The notes beneath the pieces were generated by a model. That model saw only the letters and a program-made list of their open reading frames with translations, made no database searches and was not told where the DNA came from. Shown one piece after another: positions 11,982-23,615 of a stretch of DNA of 64,000 nt. Made by a program: the position numbers and the translations under genes. Source of the DNA: Buxus sempervirens (Eukaryota; Streptophyta; Magnoliopsida; Buxales; Buxaceae); contig OX387184.1 in assembly GCA_947561395.2 (NCBI GenBank), forward strand, positions 32,540,766 through 32,604,765, written 5' to 3'. Numbering within the stretch: the stretch's first letter is position 1; each line of letters begins with the position of its first letter.

Positions 11982-14900
11982 CTGATACGCGAGAGGGGGA
12001 TTTCTTAGACTTCCAGGGAGAGATAGCCGAGTATTCGCCGGAGGATTATTATTATCCAGATCTCATCTGAGGTGGATTGATGTTATAGATTTAGCATTTT
12101 GATTGGTTTATTATCATTTATATGGATTGATGTATGAGAGAGATGAGAGAGAGAGAGATAGTGACCCGTTCATTTTACCAGACTTTGATATTACTGACTA
12201 ATGGTCAAGCTTTATGCTTGTTTGAGGATTTTGATCTACACTTCCGCACATACTTGTTTCCGCAACTCTGATAGTTTAATATATGGATTGGATTTACTTT
12301 CTTTGGTCTGGTATGTTATTGATGTTGTAATTGATATGGGCCAGTAACACCTCGGATTTGGTTGTTGAACTAAATTCGGGTTGTTACAGTAGCGAACCGG
12401 GTTCGGGTCGGGTGCCGGTTTGCACTGACCCGGGTTCGGGGCGTTACACGTGAGCCGAGCGCGAGATTCGCGCGAGATGGGCGCATAGTTTTCCGCTGAG
12501 CGCGAGCTGAGCGGCAGCCAGGCGCGAGCTCGGCGGTGGGTCGTTTTTAACGGGGCGCCTACCTCTGAGGTGAGCGCCGATGAGCGCGAGGTGGGCGGAT
12601 ACCCCCTGTGATTTTTGTTTCTCTGTTATTCCAAGATCTACAAGACTGGCCTGTTTGTTTAGGTCTGTAATTGCTCCAATACACTCCTAATACTCCCAGA
12701 AGACTTCCCAACCATATTTGGAATTAATCTAAACACTTTTATTTTTAAAGATAAAATTCAGTTCGGAGACTCTGTTCAGGTCATTTCCCGAAAACCAAAA
12801 AAAACAGAAAACTCATACTATCACTTATTTTACAAACCATGCATCAGAATAAGCTCACAAAAACATCAAATACAAAACCCAGTTGTAAATCAGTGCTACT
12901 CACCTGAAATCGCTTATTCCGGAATACCCAAAACCTCAGCCGATCACCACTTCGGCCACGCACGCGAACCCAGAAACTACCCAACTAATTCGTCTCGAAC
13001 AGGGAGAAAGAACCCACTAAACTTCAACTCCGAAGCCCTTCTCTTACCCCTCGCGATACTGGTTCTTCACAAGCACAGAACCCTAGTCGCCACTCCAGCC
13101 GATTCTCCCGAGCTCCAAGTATCACACTAACCAATAATGTTTCCGTAAGTATGATAAGCGTATTCTCATAAACCCCAAAACCCTACTTACCATTTTTAGC
13201 ATATTTACCTTGATACATACGCCGCTCGATCCTTCTCCCATTTCCTTGATCCCATGCACGCCGGCCCACTGAAAACATCCTACATGTCTACCACTTAAGT
13301 TAACAAGTGCCCAAGCTATATCTATATATATTTTAATACTAATCCTAATATAATTTTTCAGAAAAATGGCTATATAATGCCTGTACATACGAGTATGGGC
13401 TAAGCCCTCAAATCACAAAATAACCTGATAAACACAGTTTATACATCAGAATAAATAACTAAATAATAAATAAATAACTCACAAAATCAGGGTCTTACAT
13501 CGAGTCTCACTCAGGCAACCTATGCCTTAATTCTTTGATACTTATACCACTGGGTCTTGGATCTTGATTTCTACTTCTAAAGGTCAATTGAAAGGTGCTT
13601 GAAAGGGTGGAATCAAGTTATCCCAATTCTGTAGTAATCTGGGACAGCAACTCTTTATAAGATCTCCCTTGGTAACACGTACCCAAAGTCCTTAGTACTT
13701 GGAATTTCGAGATACTACTACTTGGAACACTTCCTTTACATGAAATTCTAGCTTATCCATCTATTGGATTTGAATACAAACCATCGGTGGTTCGATCTGT
13801 GCTGAAATCCTCTTGTTGGAACTTTTCTTATATTTCATGACTCTACTTGGCAATCTATGCCTCAATCCTCTTGAAACTTATACAACTTAGGTTTGGTTCT
13901 TGTGTTCAACTTCCATAGGTTATTTGAAAGGTATTTGAAGTGGTGGAATCACTTTATCCCACTTCTATAAAAGTCTGGAACACAACTCTCTCTATGAGAC
14001 CTATTTTAGCAAAACGTACCCAAAATCTTTACTATTTGCAATTTGGTGACAACTCCAGTTGGAACACCTCCTAAACACTTAACTCTCACTTATACATGGA
14101 TTGGATTTGAATAAATTCAAATTGTAGTACAATTTGGGTTGAAACCTCAAAATTTGGGAAAATAGGTCAGGGCGCTCGATGGGTCGCTCGAACCGGCTTC
14201 GAGCGGCCATAATTTAACTCTCAGGTTCTTCTGTTAAAACAGGGCGCTAGAACAGTCGCTCGAGCATTTCTCGAGCGGCCATGCCTTAAATCTATGTCTA
14301 AAGCTACTCAACCCTACCGCCTGAGAGTTTTCTCAGCAGCTTGCGAAATCCGATTTTCTGGGATTTAGGGTTGTTCTCAAATCTCACTTGTTATAGGTGT
14401 TTTTGGGCTCGAAATCACTCCTAACATGTGTAGAAACTTACTACTTACAAAACTCCTCAAAGAAGACTCCTATTGGCCCTAGAACTCGTTTTCAAATATC
14501 AACCCTAACATTCATCTAACATACAAAAAATGGCCGAAATTGGAAAACAAGGGGAAGGGTGGTGTTGTTTACCTCTTGAAAACACTTAAGCAAGTCTTCT
14601 TGATTCCAAATCAACCCACGAGCAGCACTCTTGGTTGCTCTTGGTTGGTTTCACCACAAATCTCACCAAATGCTCCAAACGAAAATCACCTCTCTTGGTT
14701 TCTTCCTTTGTTTTCTTGCAAGGAAACACTTCTAATGGGTTCAAAATTGATGGGGGGACGAAATGGGGTGATGAGGGAAAGCAAATGAAGAGAAGTAGAT
14801 GAAGGAAAGGGGAGTGTGGGAGAGAGAAGAGAGGAAGAAAGGTTTCAAGCAAGGGTTTTGGTCGTGAATGGTCTTCCCTTGGGTTTTTCCTTCACTTAAG

Positions 14901-15609
14901 TGATTCTCCACCAACCAATTCACAATTTTGCCACTGCTCCCTATTTACACATAATACCACTCAACACTTAGCACATTTTGTCTCACATTAGAAATCTTAT
15001 TTAACCAAATAGGGATTACTCACCTTCGCGGGTTATTGCTAGCCCGGTTTAAGCACCTCATTTTTGCGCCCCCGGAAGAGCCGAAAATGCAAACCCTAGA
15101 TGGAAAGTCAAACCATTAGGGGTGAAAAGTTGACTTTTTGATTAAGTGGAAATTGGCCACCTTGATTTATCTCAATGGATAAAGAATCCTGACAAGGTTT
15201 CAACGCAGCTGAGCTTGCTGAAATCGGAGCCCAGATAAAGGATTTACAGGTCTGGCAAACTTGATGGGGAGCTGAAAGTTGACATCTGTTAAATCCCGAG
15301 TCAGGTGCTTACCCCTGTCCCATTGGATAGAGGACTCCTATACGGTTCTAACGCAACTGAGTTTGCTTAAATCGGAGTCTGGATGCAGAAGATATAAGTT
15401 GTTGAAGTTTCCGAGCAGCAAAACCCAAAAAACTTCACACGTGGCAGGAAACGCAGGAAAATATCTCGAAGGGCAATCCGTGAATATCCAAACATGCAAA
15501 ATATCTCAGGGACTAAATCATAAATTCGCAGGGACCAATTCTGTGAATATCCCAATGTATCAGGTGAATCTGCGAATATCCAGGGACCAAATCTGTAAAT
15601 ATCAGATTT

Positions 15610-15855
15610 GTATCCGACAATATATGTCAGACACACTTTTTATTATTCATATCCAACATTAAATGTCGGATACAAGAGATACGCTCGCTAGATTCGTGCG
15701 GATTTGCCGACAGATTTCCGACGGCAGTGAATTTTTCAAATAATGTTGTTTTGTATTCGACATTTAATGTCGGATACAAATAAGCCATAGTGTATCCAGC
15801 CTTGAAGGCCAGATACACATAGGATGTATTGTATCTAGCCTTCAAGGCCGGATAC
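15610..15855. repeat. palindrome array of LTR family C
   Basis: Five imperfect to perfect palindromes of about 25 bp lie at 15610-15634, 15648-15673, 15753-15777, 15792-15816 and 15831-15855. The first three have GTATCCGACAT-type arms, the last two GTATC(C/T)AGCC with GGCC(A/G)GATAC. The best (15753-15777) pairs almost fully. The array ends 12 bp before the TATA box. Confidence 0.8.
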
Positions 15856-15867
15856 AAATGGTTTTTT

Positions 15868-15874
15868 TATAAAA
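15868..15874 (+). promoter_or_regulatory. TATA box of LTR family C
   Basis: TATAAAA lies directly after the palindrome array and before the hairpin at 15875-15909. The reversed family copy has the same TATA next to its palindromes (60861-60870). Confidence 0.65.
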
Positions 15875-15909
15875 GGCCAGCAACCCCCCCTGGCCGAGGG
15901 TTGCTGGCC
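15875..15909 (+). other. 12-bp-arm hairpin just downstream of the family C TATA box
   Basis: GGCCAGCAACCC and GGGTTGCTGGCC are perfect complements separated by 11 bases. Counting 25-35 bp from the TATA box, transcription would start within or just before it, so it may be a cap-proximal hairpin. The reversed copy lacks an equally clear version. Confidence 0.6.
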
Positions 15910-18900
15910 TTAATCTTTTTTCCCCACCTTGTTTGGTCGAACCTCCTTCTCCTCAGCTCCCTTTGCCCTCATTACCTTCCCACTCTCTCCCAAGACCATC
16001 CCACCCATGTTTTCTTCTTCTTCTTCACTTTCTTGCTAAAACAATAAGAGGCTTGTTGCTGTTGAAGTGAAGCTTGAGCACCAAGGGGCTCTCCAGCTGC
16101 TGTCCGGCCTCCAGGAGGTGTCTCCACCTTGCACAAGTATCCAAGAACCATCAGGTATTACTTCTTATTGACTTCTACCTCACATATATGAAAATGAGGG
16201 TCTTTGGAGCATGATAATGAGTTGGGTTTTCTCCCTGCTGTAAGCTTGTTCTAGTGTTGGTATTTGCATGCATTCTTTCTTTTTTTTTGGTAACATAGAG
16301 GTCTCCAGAGGTAAGGGAGACCCCATGCACGACCCCATGGGAGGATGAGAAGTTTTATTGCTTCATTTGGGGTCATTCAAGCTACTGTTTTGGGCTTTGC
16401 TTGAGTTATTTGTGGGGGAGCATGTTCCCCTTGGTATGGAGATCTAATGTACCCCCAAGTAACCCCCCATTCCCCTTCTGAATCTGATTTTCTGTTTAGC
16501 TTTTCCCTTGCTTTTTCATCACTTTTTTTGGGTTTTTCATGCTGGCCGTACCCTTCTTTGGCTTGCTGTTCTGGGCTGTAACTTCAGCATGCTCCCTAGT
16601 TCCCCCACTTTAATATGTTGTCATCTTGCTCAGTAACATGCTCCCCATAGCTAGTGCATCACCATGTATACTACTGTTTTTTGGATGCTAATATGTCTCC
16701 CCCCGTCCTCCCTCTTAAAATCTGTAGTTTCGAGCACCAGTGGCAGTTTTGTTCTCTTTATGAATGTGTGAAGCCTGCTTCCTTGCTTGGGTGTTTTATA
16801 TGCATGGTTGATCAAGTTTTGGATATATACTAGCTACTGTTTTCATGTATGTGCATATATTTTCGGGTGCTGAAAAGCATCTTATAAATCCCATGCATGG
16901 CATTTGTTGGAGCCAAAGGTATGGCCATTTGCTTGTCCCCCAATCCTAAGGTGCCTCCATGTAGATATTTGAGCATGAGTTCTCTCATGAGGTTTTTTGG
17001 TAGTTTTGGGGATGAAAAATACTCGCTGTATTTTTTGTATGCCAACACCCTACATACCCAGCCATTGTCATGCTCCCCGTACCCCCTTTTGTCTACTGAT
17101 TTACATTAGTAAGCATGCTTCCCCACCCCACTTTCCCACCATTTCTAGCCCCCCTTTTGCATGTGTAAACCCCTTAGGTTTGCTGTTGTTCCTAATATTT
17201 ACAGCATGATTTTTCTTCCGTTTGATTGTTCACACGTGCCATGTTTTTATTTGACTGTTTTGAATGCATATATATGCACATGTTAGCTACTGTTTTTACC
17301 AAGCCAACCTACCACTGTCGTGTGTACCAACCCATCCCTAGTTGCCCCTCTAGCTTACGGTTTTTAGGTTTCAATACATGCTCCCCTCACCCCCTACAAC
17401 ACCTCCCTGTTATGGCGTGTATGCTATTCTTGCCTTCCGTTTAACACCCTTCCCCATGCCTAAAACCCCCACCACAGTGGCTGTCCCAGCTTCTCTACAG
17501 CATTTTCCTTTACTTTCTTTCCTTACTTCTTGTATGCATAAACATGTTAATTTGCTTGCTTAGTTAGTTTGCTGTTTTGGGTGCTGATATGCTTCCTCTT
17601 CCCCCCCAATCTCCATGCCTTTCCATTCCATTCTAGCTGGCCTAAAACCCCAGGATAGTTGCTGTTCCCAGCAGATTTGTTCGCTTGTTATGCTCCTAAA
17701 CCCAACCATTTGGGCATTAGACATGCATGCACCCCCTCACCTGATCTCCATGCACCTCCCACCCTCATTGGCATGTCCGAATCTTCCCTAATGGTTGCTG
17801 CCCTGTGCATTTGCAGCAGGTTTTATTACTTGCTTTCATCGATATATAAGTGACATGCTTGGTGGTGTAGCTTTCTTGAGTGCATGCAATACGTATACGC
17901 AATCCCCATGAGTCCCTCCCTCACTTAATGTGTTATAGTCTTTTCATATTAGTTGCAATTCCCATTCTTGTATTGATTGCTATTCCATGATGTTACAACA
18001 TTGTGTGCTTGTGCTAGAGCAATGTAATATGATAGACCTTGCTGTTGGGCTTTAGTTGCTCATTGTTCAGTGAGGTGTAGACACCCAGCTAGCGGTGCTA
18101 AGATCCCTATCCCACTGCTGCATGTTGCTGGGAAGAGATGAGGGGCAGCAGCCCCAATGCCCCCTTGCCTTTGCTGGGAAATCCCAAAGGGAGCCAAAGT
18201 GATGAGTCCCCTACATCTGAACCAATGTGGGCCCTCTCATGGGCCCACACAACTTGTAGAAACCCCCTAGGAAGGCCTTGAAACAACCTCAATTGCAAAA
18301 CCCCGAAAAAGTGCAATTGTAAGGTGATCCGGCAACTCAGGTCGGATCACTTATGGCTTGTGTGTAGCCGACAGGGCAAGCCGGATACATAACAAAAGTG
18401 CTATTTTGTGTGCTCTTTGGTATTGCTGTATTTGAAGGAAGTTTTCAATAAGACCAAGTGAACCAATAGGGTTTCTGGGTGACCCGGCAACCCAACATGG
18501 GACATAGATCATCGGTCCAACCAGGAACATTAGTGGGCCTTCCAACAGGGCCCACCAAGCCCAATGAGCCCTTTTGCATGTAAAATAAGCAACATAAGTG
18601 AATTAACTAACCAAGCCGGGCGGGCCAAACCTAATGCGGCCCACCCGAACCCATTTTGTGAAGCATGATCCATAACTTAGCATGGTTTGGTCGAGACCAA
18701 GGGCAAGGGCCTACCGGGCCCGCCAAGCCCATTAACCCAGAAAGTAAAGGTTCAAGACCCTAACTTCACATAACCTGGGCTTTCAAGCCCAAATCTGGAC
18801 TACGGGCCCCAAGCCCAACGTCCAAATCACTTTTGCAAACTTAAGCAAGATCATTAAAAATCTTTCGGTCACCACTGTGAGGCCCACCCAGGGGCCCGCA

Positions 18901-19536
18901 AACCAATACAGGCACACTTTTGCATGAAAGCCAATTAAAACTCCAAATTTGAACAAATAAGTAAAATCAATATACTTAACCAAAGCACAAAGGGCCACCT
19001 AGGCTATACAGAGGCCCACCAAAGGCATGTGGGCTTAAACAAGCCTACCAAGGACACTGTAGGCCTTCCAACGGGGCCCACCCAATCAGACTCAGACCAC
19101 TTAAATTAAGCAAGATAAAAACAATTAAAGGGACCCACACCACTTAGGCGGTCCCGCCAGACTTAACCCAATTGCATGCCAGATTAGGAATCGGGAGAGA
19201 AATCAGTGAGTTGACTCAAACCAGGAGGAACCTACGGGACCCGTCAACCGACGAGGCGGACCGGGGTGTCTACGGACTTCCCCGGACCGTAACCGAGACC
19301 TTACCTAGAATCTCAAGCCGCAGACCAGCCCAATAGACTAACTTAGGCACCCAAGAGTCCGCCTACACCCCATCAGGCGGTGGCGACTCCAAATTTTCCT
19401 GTGCTACGATTTCACCATGCGCACACCCGGGGCTTAGTCACTTTGACTGGCTTTGGGCTTTAGGCTTCCCCAGCTTTACCTACACATCACACTCTCTGGT
19501 TAGGGTGTGCTAAGAGTATTGGGACGGGGTTTCACA

Positions 19537-19556
19537 TTCTACCCTCCTAGAAAGAA
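19537..19556 (-). other. polypurine tract of the minus-strand chromovirus
   Basis: On the minus strand the bases before the LTR read AGGAGGGTAGAA, a purine run next to TGTGAAACC. It marks the boundary between element body and 3' LTR. Confidence 0.65.
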
Positions 19557-19566
19557 AATTTCATCC

Positions 19567-19797
19567 TCAAAATTTACCTTGTGATTCACTCAAGAGTACA
19601 GGGTACTTCCTTCTCATTTTGACTTCGTTCTCCCATTTAGTTTCCTCTACCATATGGTGTTTCCACAAAACTTTTACCAACAACACCGTCTTGGTGTGGA
19701 CAACTTGCTCTATTCTATCAAGGATTTAGATAGGACACTCTTCAAGCGTCCCATCTTCACGAACCTTCAATAGTTCAAGATCAAAGATATGGCTAGG
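19567..19797 (-). pseudogene. chromovirus integrase C-terminus with chromodomain-like tail (part 1)
   Basis: Minus-strand translation gives a recognisable Tekay-type ending: an EQVVHTKTV segment, a VKVLWKHHMVEE segment with WE, as in the chromodomain-like tail, and a TGA stop at 19567-19569. A frame change is present near 19730. The reading continues, after the inserted LTR A2, at 43379-43437, where LRRYAPNP follows. The chromodomain of such integrases binds histone marks and guides insertion into heterochromatin. This copy is dead. Confidence 0.7.
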
Positions 19798-20404
19798 TGT
19801 AACACCCCGGATCCGTGTTGTTCAATAAAGATATAACACGTCTCACGGAGGTTAGGCAAGGATCGTTAATCAATTTATGATCGCTGGATAATCATATAGC
19901 TATAACCAGACAGAGTGCACATTTCCATTTATGCAAAATTGTAACATTTAAACTGAACTAGAATCGTATGGTTCAACCCCAATTAAACTTTAATACATCT
20001 CAATTTATTCAAAGTTCTCAAATTCAGAACAGATAACCTACTAGTCTAAGGAAGGTAATAGTAATCCTCCTCCCTATAAGGCTCAGCAGGATCTACCCCA
20101 GTAACCGCCTCACCACGAGTATCTGAAAAACAACAAGACAAACAACGGAGTGAGATACGAATATCTCAGTGAGTAGCACATGCATGCAGAAATAGTTGAT
20201 CACAATTTAAACTATGCATCGACAAACGCTGAATACGGTTAAACAATCAACATCAATTCTCAAATCGAAATTCAAGACTGGTTCTAATCAAACAAATCAC
20301 ATCTCAGTTAAGTACGGTAACACATCGATTGGTCAATGTCATGACTATCGTTTAGTTGATAAATTAAACATGCCAAGTAGACACTCCACACCTCCATGTA
20401 CACA

Positions 20405-20525
20405 GTTCCAGCCTACTCAGGGTTTCGGAACTTTGAAATGACGGCCTACTCAGGGTTTCGTCATCCAATGCAGGCCTACTCCCCGGGTTTCTGCATTGAC
20501 AACCAGGCCTACTCAGGGTTTCTGG
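20405..20525 (-). repeat. four constant-loop hairpins in LTR A2
   Basis: This is the same series as at 9244-9364. The first stem has one mismatch (GTTCCA against CGGAAC); the other three pair as in A1 and A3. Confidence 0.75.
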
Positions 20526-21358
20526 CTGCTCTACACCGGTCGTGGCAACACACAAGGCCATGCAATTCCAACAACCAACAATAACATCACATTACTAAGC
20601 TTAAACATCTGGATCCAGGACAAGCTAGACCAAAACAGTAAAACATCGTATAATCTCAATTCCAATATCAAAATAAAATCATTCATTCCACATCATGTAA
20701 AACTCATCACAATTCATCACCTGTCCCTCTGGACCAAGCAGTACCTCAAGTACTTTCAGTATTTTCTCATTTCCGTAACACATGTCATTTGAAAGTAAAA
20801 CTCAATTCAGTCATACCAAGGAAATCTTTACAATACATTTAAAGTTTCCAAACCAGTGAAACCAGAATAGAATAACTCCTCAATCAAAACAGTGTATAAA
20901 ACAGAGGAAATGTAACTAGTAACTCTTAGTGGTTTGGTATCCGGCATAACATTCATGAATAACCTAAACTCAACTTGAAAGCTTTTAAGAAGTTCACTAA
21001 ATTTTCCTCTAATAGTTTCCAAGGCAAAATAGATTCCCAGGGTTCCCAAACAAGTGAATAGTGAAGTGGTTTAATCCTCAAGTAACCCAAATACTCTTAG
21101 TTAAATCAAATCTCCAATTCAGTAAGCAAAATAGGGTCAGCCGCTCACTTCCTGAGGTGGGCGCGAGGTGAGCGCCGGTCGGCGGTGAAGAAATGGAGTA
21201 AAATCGACCTACCGCTCACTCGACGCTAGGTGAGCGTGAGCCGAGCGCGAGATGGGCGTGAGGTGGGCGCGAGATGAGCGCAGGGTTTTCTGCTGAGTGC
21301 GAGATGAGCGCCAGCCGGGCGTGAGCTTGGCGGTGGGTCGTGTTTAACGGGGCGCCTA

Positions 21359-23162
21359 TGTGAGACATGGGAAAAAATCAAATCCAATGATTTCCTCAAT
21401 CATCACACGGGATCAAATTAAACAAAGAGTCGCCACCATTCAATTGAGGTGTGAATGGACACCAAAATATTAAATAAGCACAAAAGGCAAATTTTAGGGC
21501 AAAATATCCCTCCTAAAAAAAAACAACCAGAGATGAGTAAGGGGATTAGGTTATGAACAGGGGAAGGTGTTAGGCACCCCTATTCATCCACACAAGGTGG
21601 TTGCCAGGTATTGTTCATGTTTAAATAAAGGAAAAAGCTTGCTATAAAAATCACACAAAATCACAAAAAAAAGCAAAAATATATGGTTTTTTCATATGAA
21701 TAGTCTGATTGATCCAGAACTATCAAACATGATCATACCATTCCTAGGGTTTCATGATCAAAATAAAATTGAGATAAAATCCAATAAAATCAATTTAAAG
21801 TGAAAAATCCAAAAATCTGGCTTCAAGTCAAATTCTAGAAATCTAGAAAAATATGATTTTTATAAAATATTTCAAAATTGAACTTGAATAGTCCAAGATA
21901 TAGATAAAGCTCAAATTTCACATTAAATTTGAAAATCAAAACCAAAAATACCCACGTTTATGAAAAACACCAAAAGGGGAGAATTTAGACCGTAGGGTCT
22001 TCTCTCAATAATGAAAAACAATTTAAAAATCATCTCATGAAACCCTAGAATTTATTTTTAGGCTTCTTGATTCAGATCTACCATATTGATCATGATAAAT
22101 CCAAGATCCTAGCCTAAAATCACAAAAATCACGAAAACAGTGCTGTAGGTGCAAATATGTGAAAAATCCAAATTTTATCAAAAAGTGGGGATCTCATGCT
22201 ATAAACATCATAGATTCATGTTATTCATTCAGATATATCATAAAAAGCATTAAAACATGATCAGGATATTTAAAACAGCCATATCTCACAAATTAGAGCA
22301 CAAGGGGGCCTACCCTACGGATCCACCTGGTCCCTTTTCCCCTAGTTCTCTCTTCACGTTTTACGGCTAGAGAGACTCTTGAGGTACTTAGAGATAGGTT
22401 TGGTTACACAAACACAATCACAGGCTTTATTCTATGAAAAAGGAAAAAAAACAGATATGGGGTTCTATTCTAGGGATCCACCTGTTCCCCTTTCCCCTAG
22501 TTCTCTCTTCACGTTTTACGGCTAGAGAGACCCTTGAGGTACTTAGAGACAAGTTTAGGAATACAAAAACAGATATGGCCTTATTCTACAACAATAGAGA
22601 TGATCCTATTACATCTAAAATAAAAGACAGAAAAATAAAAGGGATAGGAGACTTACCTGGATTTAGCAGGCAGAGCAGCAGGGATTCTTCTCTTGTAGCT
22701 TCTTAGGATTCCTTAGACTCAAAATTTCGTGGCCCTAAGCTAGAGGAATGAGCCTCTATTTATAGACACACCCCAGGGGCAAGGTTGGTCCAGAAGGATA
22801 TATCCTGATTCTCAGGATAGAGTGAAATATAGAGATAATGCCCATCCATAGTGGCTTCAGCGAATAAAATACTTAATTCCTCGTTTAAAGATATATTGGA
22901 CTTCAAATAAAGCTCGGAAATCGAGAGAAGGACCAAACTTGCACGTGTCTGTAATGCCCGTAAATGATTTACGGTCCAATGGTGACCGTATTGGTACTAC
23001 GGGCGCGCCTGCCCGTAGATATTTTGCGGGCGAGATAGGCCCGTGAAGCCAATACGGGCAAAGCCTGTTCTTTCTATTTTTAGGCTTTTTTGACCTGTTT
23101 TAAGCTCTAATTACATGTTTTTATTATTTTCTCATTTGGCAGTGCAATTTGGGGTGTCTACA
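21359..23162 (-). repeat. 3' LTR of the Tat element (left end, 1,804 bp)
   Basis: The LTR sense strand is minus: it starts TGTAGACACCCC at 23162 and ends CATGTCTCACA at 21359. Against the right copy I see one base of length change in an A-run near 21520 and changes near 22520, 22588 and 23011. A TATA box reads CTATAAATAG on the minus strand (plus 22756-22765), with a palindrome array upstream of it (22956-23059). Small plus-strand frames inside are unsupported. Confidence 0.95.
22956..23059. repeat. palindrome array A, 3' LTR copy
   Basis: About four palindromes built from GCCCGTA and TACGGGC. The first (22958-22974) is perfect, CCGTAAA and TTTACGG around TGA. The array lies in U3, about 200 bp upstream of the LTR TATA box. 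Confidence 0.8.
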
Positions 23163-23177
23163 GCTGCCCCCTCTTTG
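23163..23177 (-). other. polypurine tract of the Tat element
   Basis: The minus-strand sequence AAAGAGGGGGCAGC directly precedes the 3' LTR start TGTAGACACC. It is the expected plus-strand primer. Confidence 0.8.
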
Positions 23178-23513
23178 CTGGTAATTGGAACCAATTACAA
23201 GCAGAGAGCAAAAAGACCCGCCAATTGCACTTTCTGAGATTCTTGTATAATCAATTGCACTTTGCAAGGATTAAAGGGATGATTTTTGAAAAAAAATAAT
23301 TGATTGTGGAAGATTTGCTAAGAAATCCCTCAGCTTAAGGGCCAAATCTTCCTCTCTCCTCTCACTGAGCACTTGTGGGCTATGAAGTGAGATTTGAGAC
23401 AAAATTTTTAAACAAAAGTGGGTAAGGTGGCAATCCTTGCAACTTACAACTAATATGTACATTAATCTCTTAAAAATGTGAGAAAATGATAAAAATATGC
23501 AATTTTTGGCTTC
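23178..23513. other. gene-free 3' untranslated stretch of the Tat element
   Basis: This lies between the polypurine tract and palindrome array B. It contains two copies of a CAATTGCACTTT motif (about 23221 and 23249) and A/T-rich DNA. No gene is visible. Confidence 0.5.
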
Positions 23514-23615
23514 GCCCGTATGGTGCTTACGGACAGACCCTGCCCGTAGAGGTTTCACGGGTAACTGGGACCGTAGGGGTTTTACGGGCGTCTGAAGCCC
23601 GTACTGAGTTTACGG
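23514..23615. repeat. palindrome array B, upstream of the antisense PMD gene
   Basis: Four palindromic units of the type CCCGTA(7-8)TTACGG lie about 26-28 bp apart, the same core as in the LTR array. They are about 380 bp upstream of the proposed first splice donor (23992) of the plus-strand gene that starts at 24767. No clear TATA box follows; a CTCTCTTCTT initiator-like tract does. Confidence 0.75.

Larger units (their letters stand above)
10078..12448 (+). mobile_element. solo LTR of chromovirus family D (2,371 bp)
   Basis: It starts TGTAAAACCCCG, ends GGGGCGTTACA and has the perfect TSD CGTGA (10073-10077 and 12449-12453). It interrupts LTR A1 inside A1's GC-rich tract; the uninterrupted site is visible in LTR A2 at about 21232-21240. 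It carries a TATA box (10302-10309), a donor at 10511, a GC-rich tract (about 10680-10850), the conserved stem-loop (11939-11956) and an acceptor at 11981. A regular hairpin array is not obvious, only scattered short inverted repeats at about 11330-11480. Confidence 0.92.
8635..13499 (-). mobile_element. solo LTR A1 (family A, minus strand), interrupted by LTR D
   Basis: On the plus strand it begins TGTAATGCCCCGG and ends GGGTCTTACA. It sits inside the family B LTR, flanked by TCTAG (8630-8634) and TCGAG (13500-13504), a TSD with one change. Net length without LTR D and its TSD is about 2,489 bp, matching A2 (about 2,505) and A3 (2,518). No internal region is attached. Its hairpin array lies at 9244-9364. 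Confidence 0.88.
15052..19425 (+). mobile_element. solo LTR of family C, probably Tat-type (4,374 bp)
   Basis: It begins TTTAAGCACC (a decayed TGTAAGCACC) and ends CGCACA, with TSD CCCGG at 15047-15051 and 19426-19430. The reverse complement of the same family lies at 57491-61737, sharing for example the block at 15279-15420 with 61320-61500. Near its 3' end it contains GGTGGCGACTCC (about 19378-19390), also found near the end of the Tat LTRs, so I place it in the Tat group. It holds a palindrome array (15610-15855), a TATA box (15868-15874) and a long hairpin (15875-15909). Much of 16000-17900 is pyrimidine-rich with CCCC tracts; 18100-19300 is dense in GGCCCA and GGGCC words. Confidence 0.88.
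7084..19536 (-). mobile_element. 3' LTR (family B) of a degraded minus-strand chromovirus, interrupted twice
   Basis: Read on the minus strand it starts TGTGAAACC at 19536 and ends GTGACA at 7084. Family B pieces lie at 7084-8634, 13500-15051 and 19426-19536. The gaps are filled by solo LTR A1 (8635-13499) and solo LTR C (15052-19425). To its right lie a polypurine tract and the chromodomain end of the element body, so this is the 3' LTR. Net length is about 3.2 kb, longer than the 2.5-kb copy at 4338-6878, partly because of the tandem repeats at 7951-8160. Confidence 0.85.

Noticed and set aside
15829-18316. Possible host exons in the CT- and CCCC-rich part of LTR C
   Set aside because: Many short frames are open on both strands owing to composition, none resembles a protein, and the stretch is inside an LTR with defined ends and TSD.
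22434-22706. 90-codon frame present in both Tat LTRs (also 41701-41973)
   Set aside because: It duplicates only because the LTRs are identical. It lies on the non-sense strand of the LTR with no promoter evidence and no recognisable domain.
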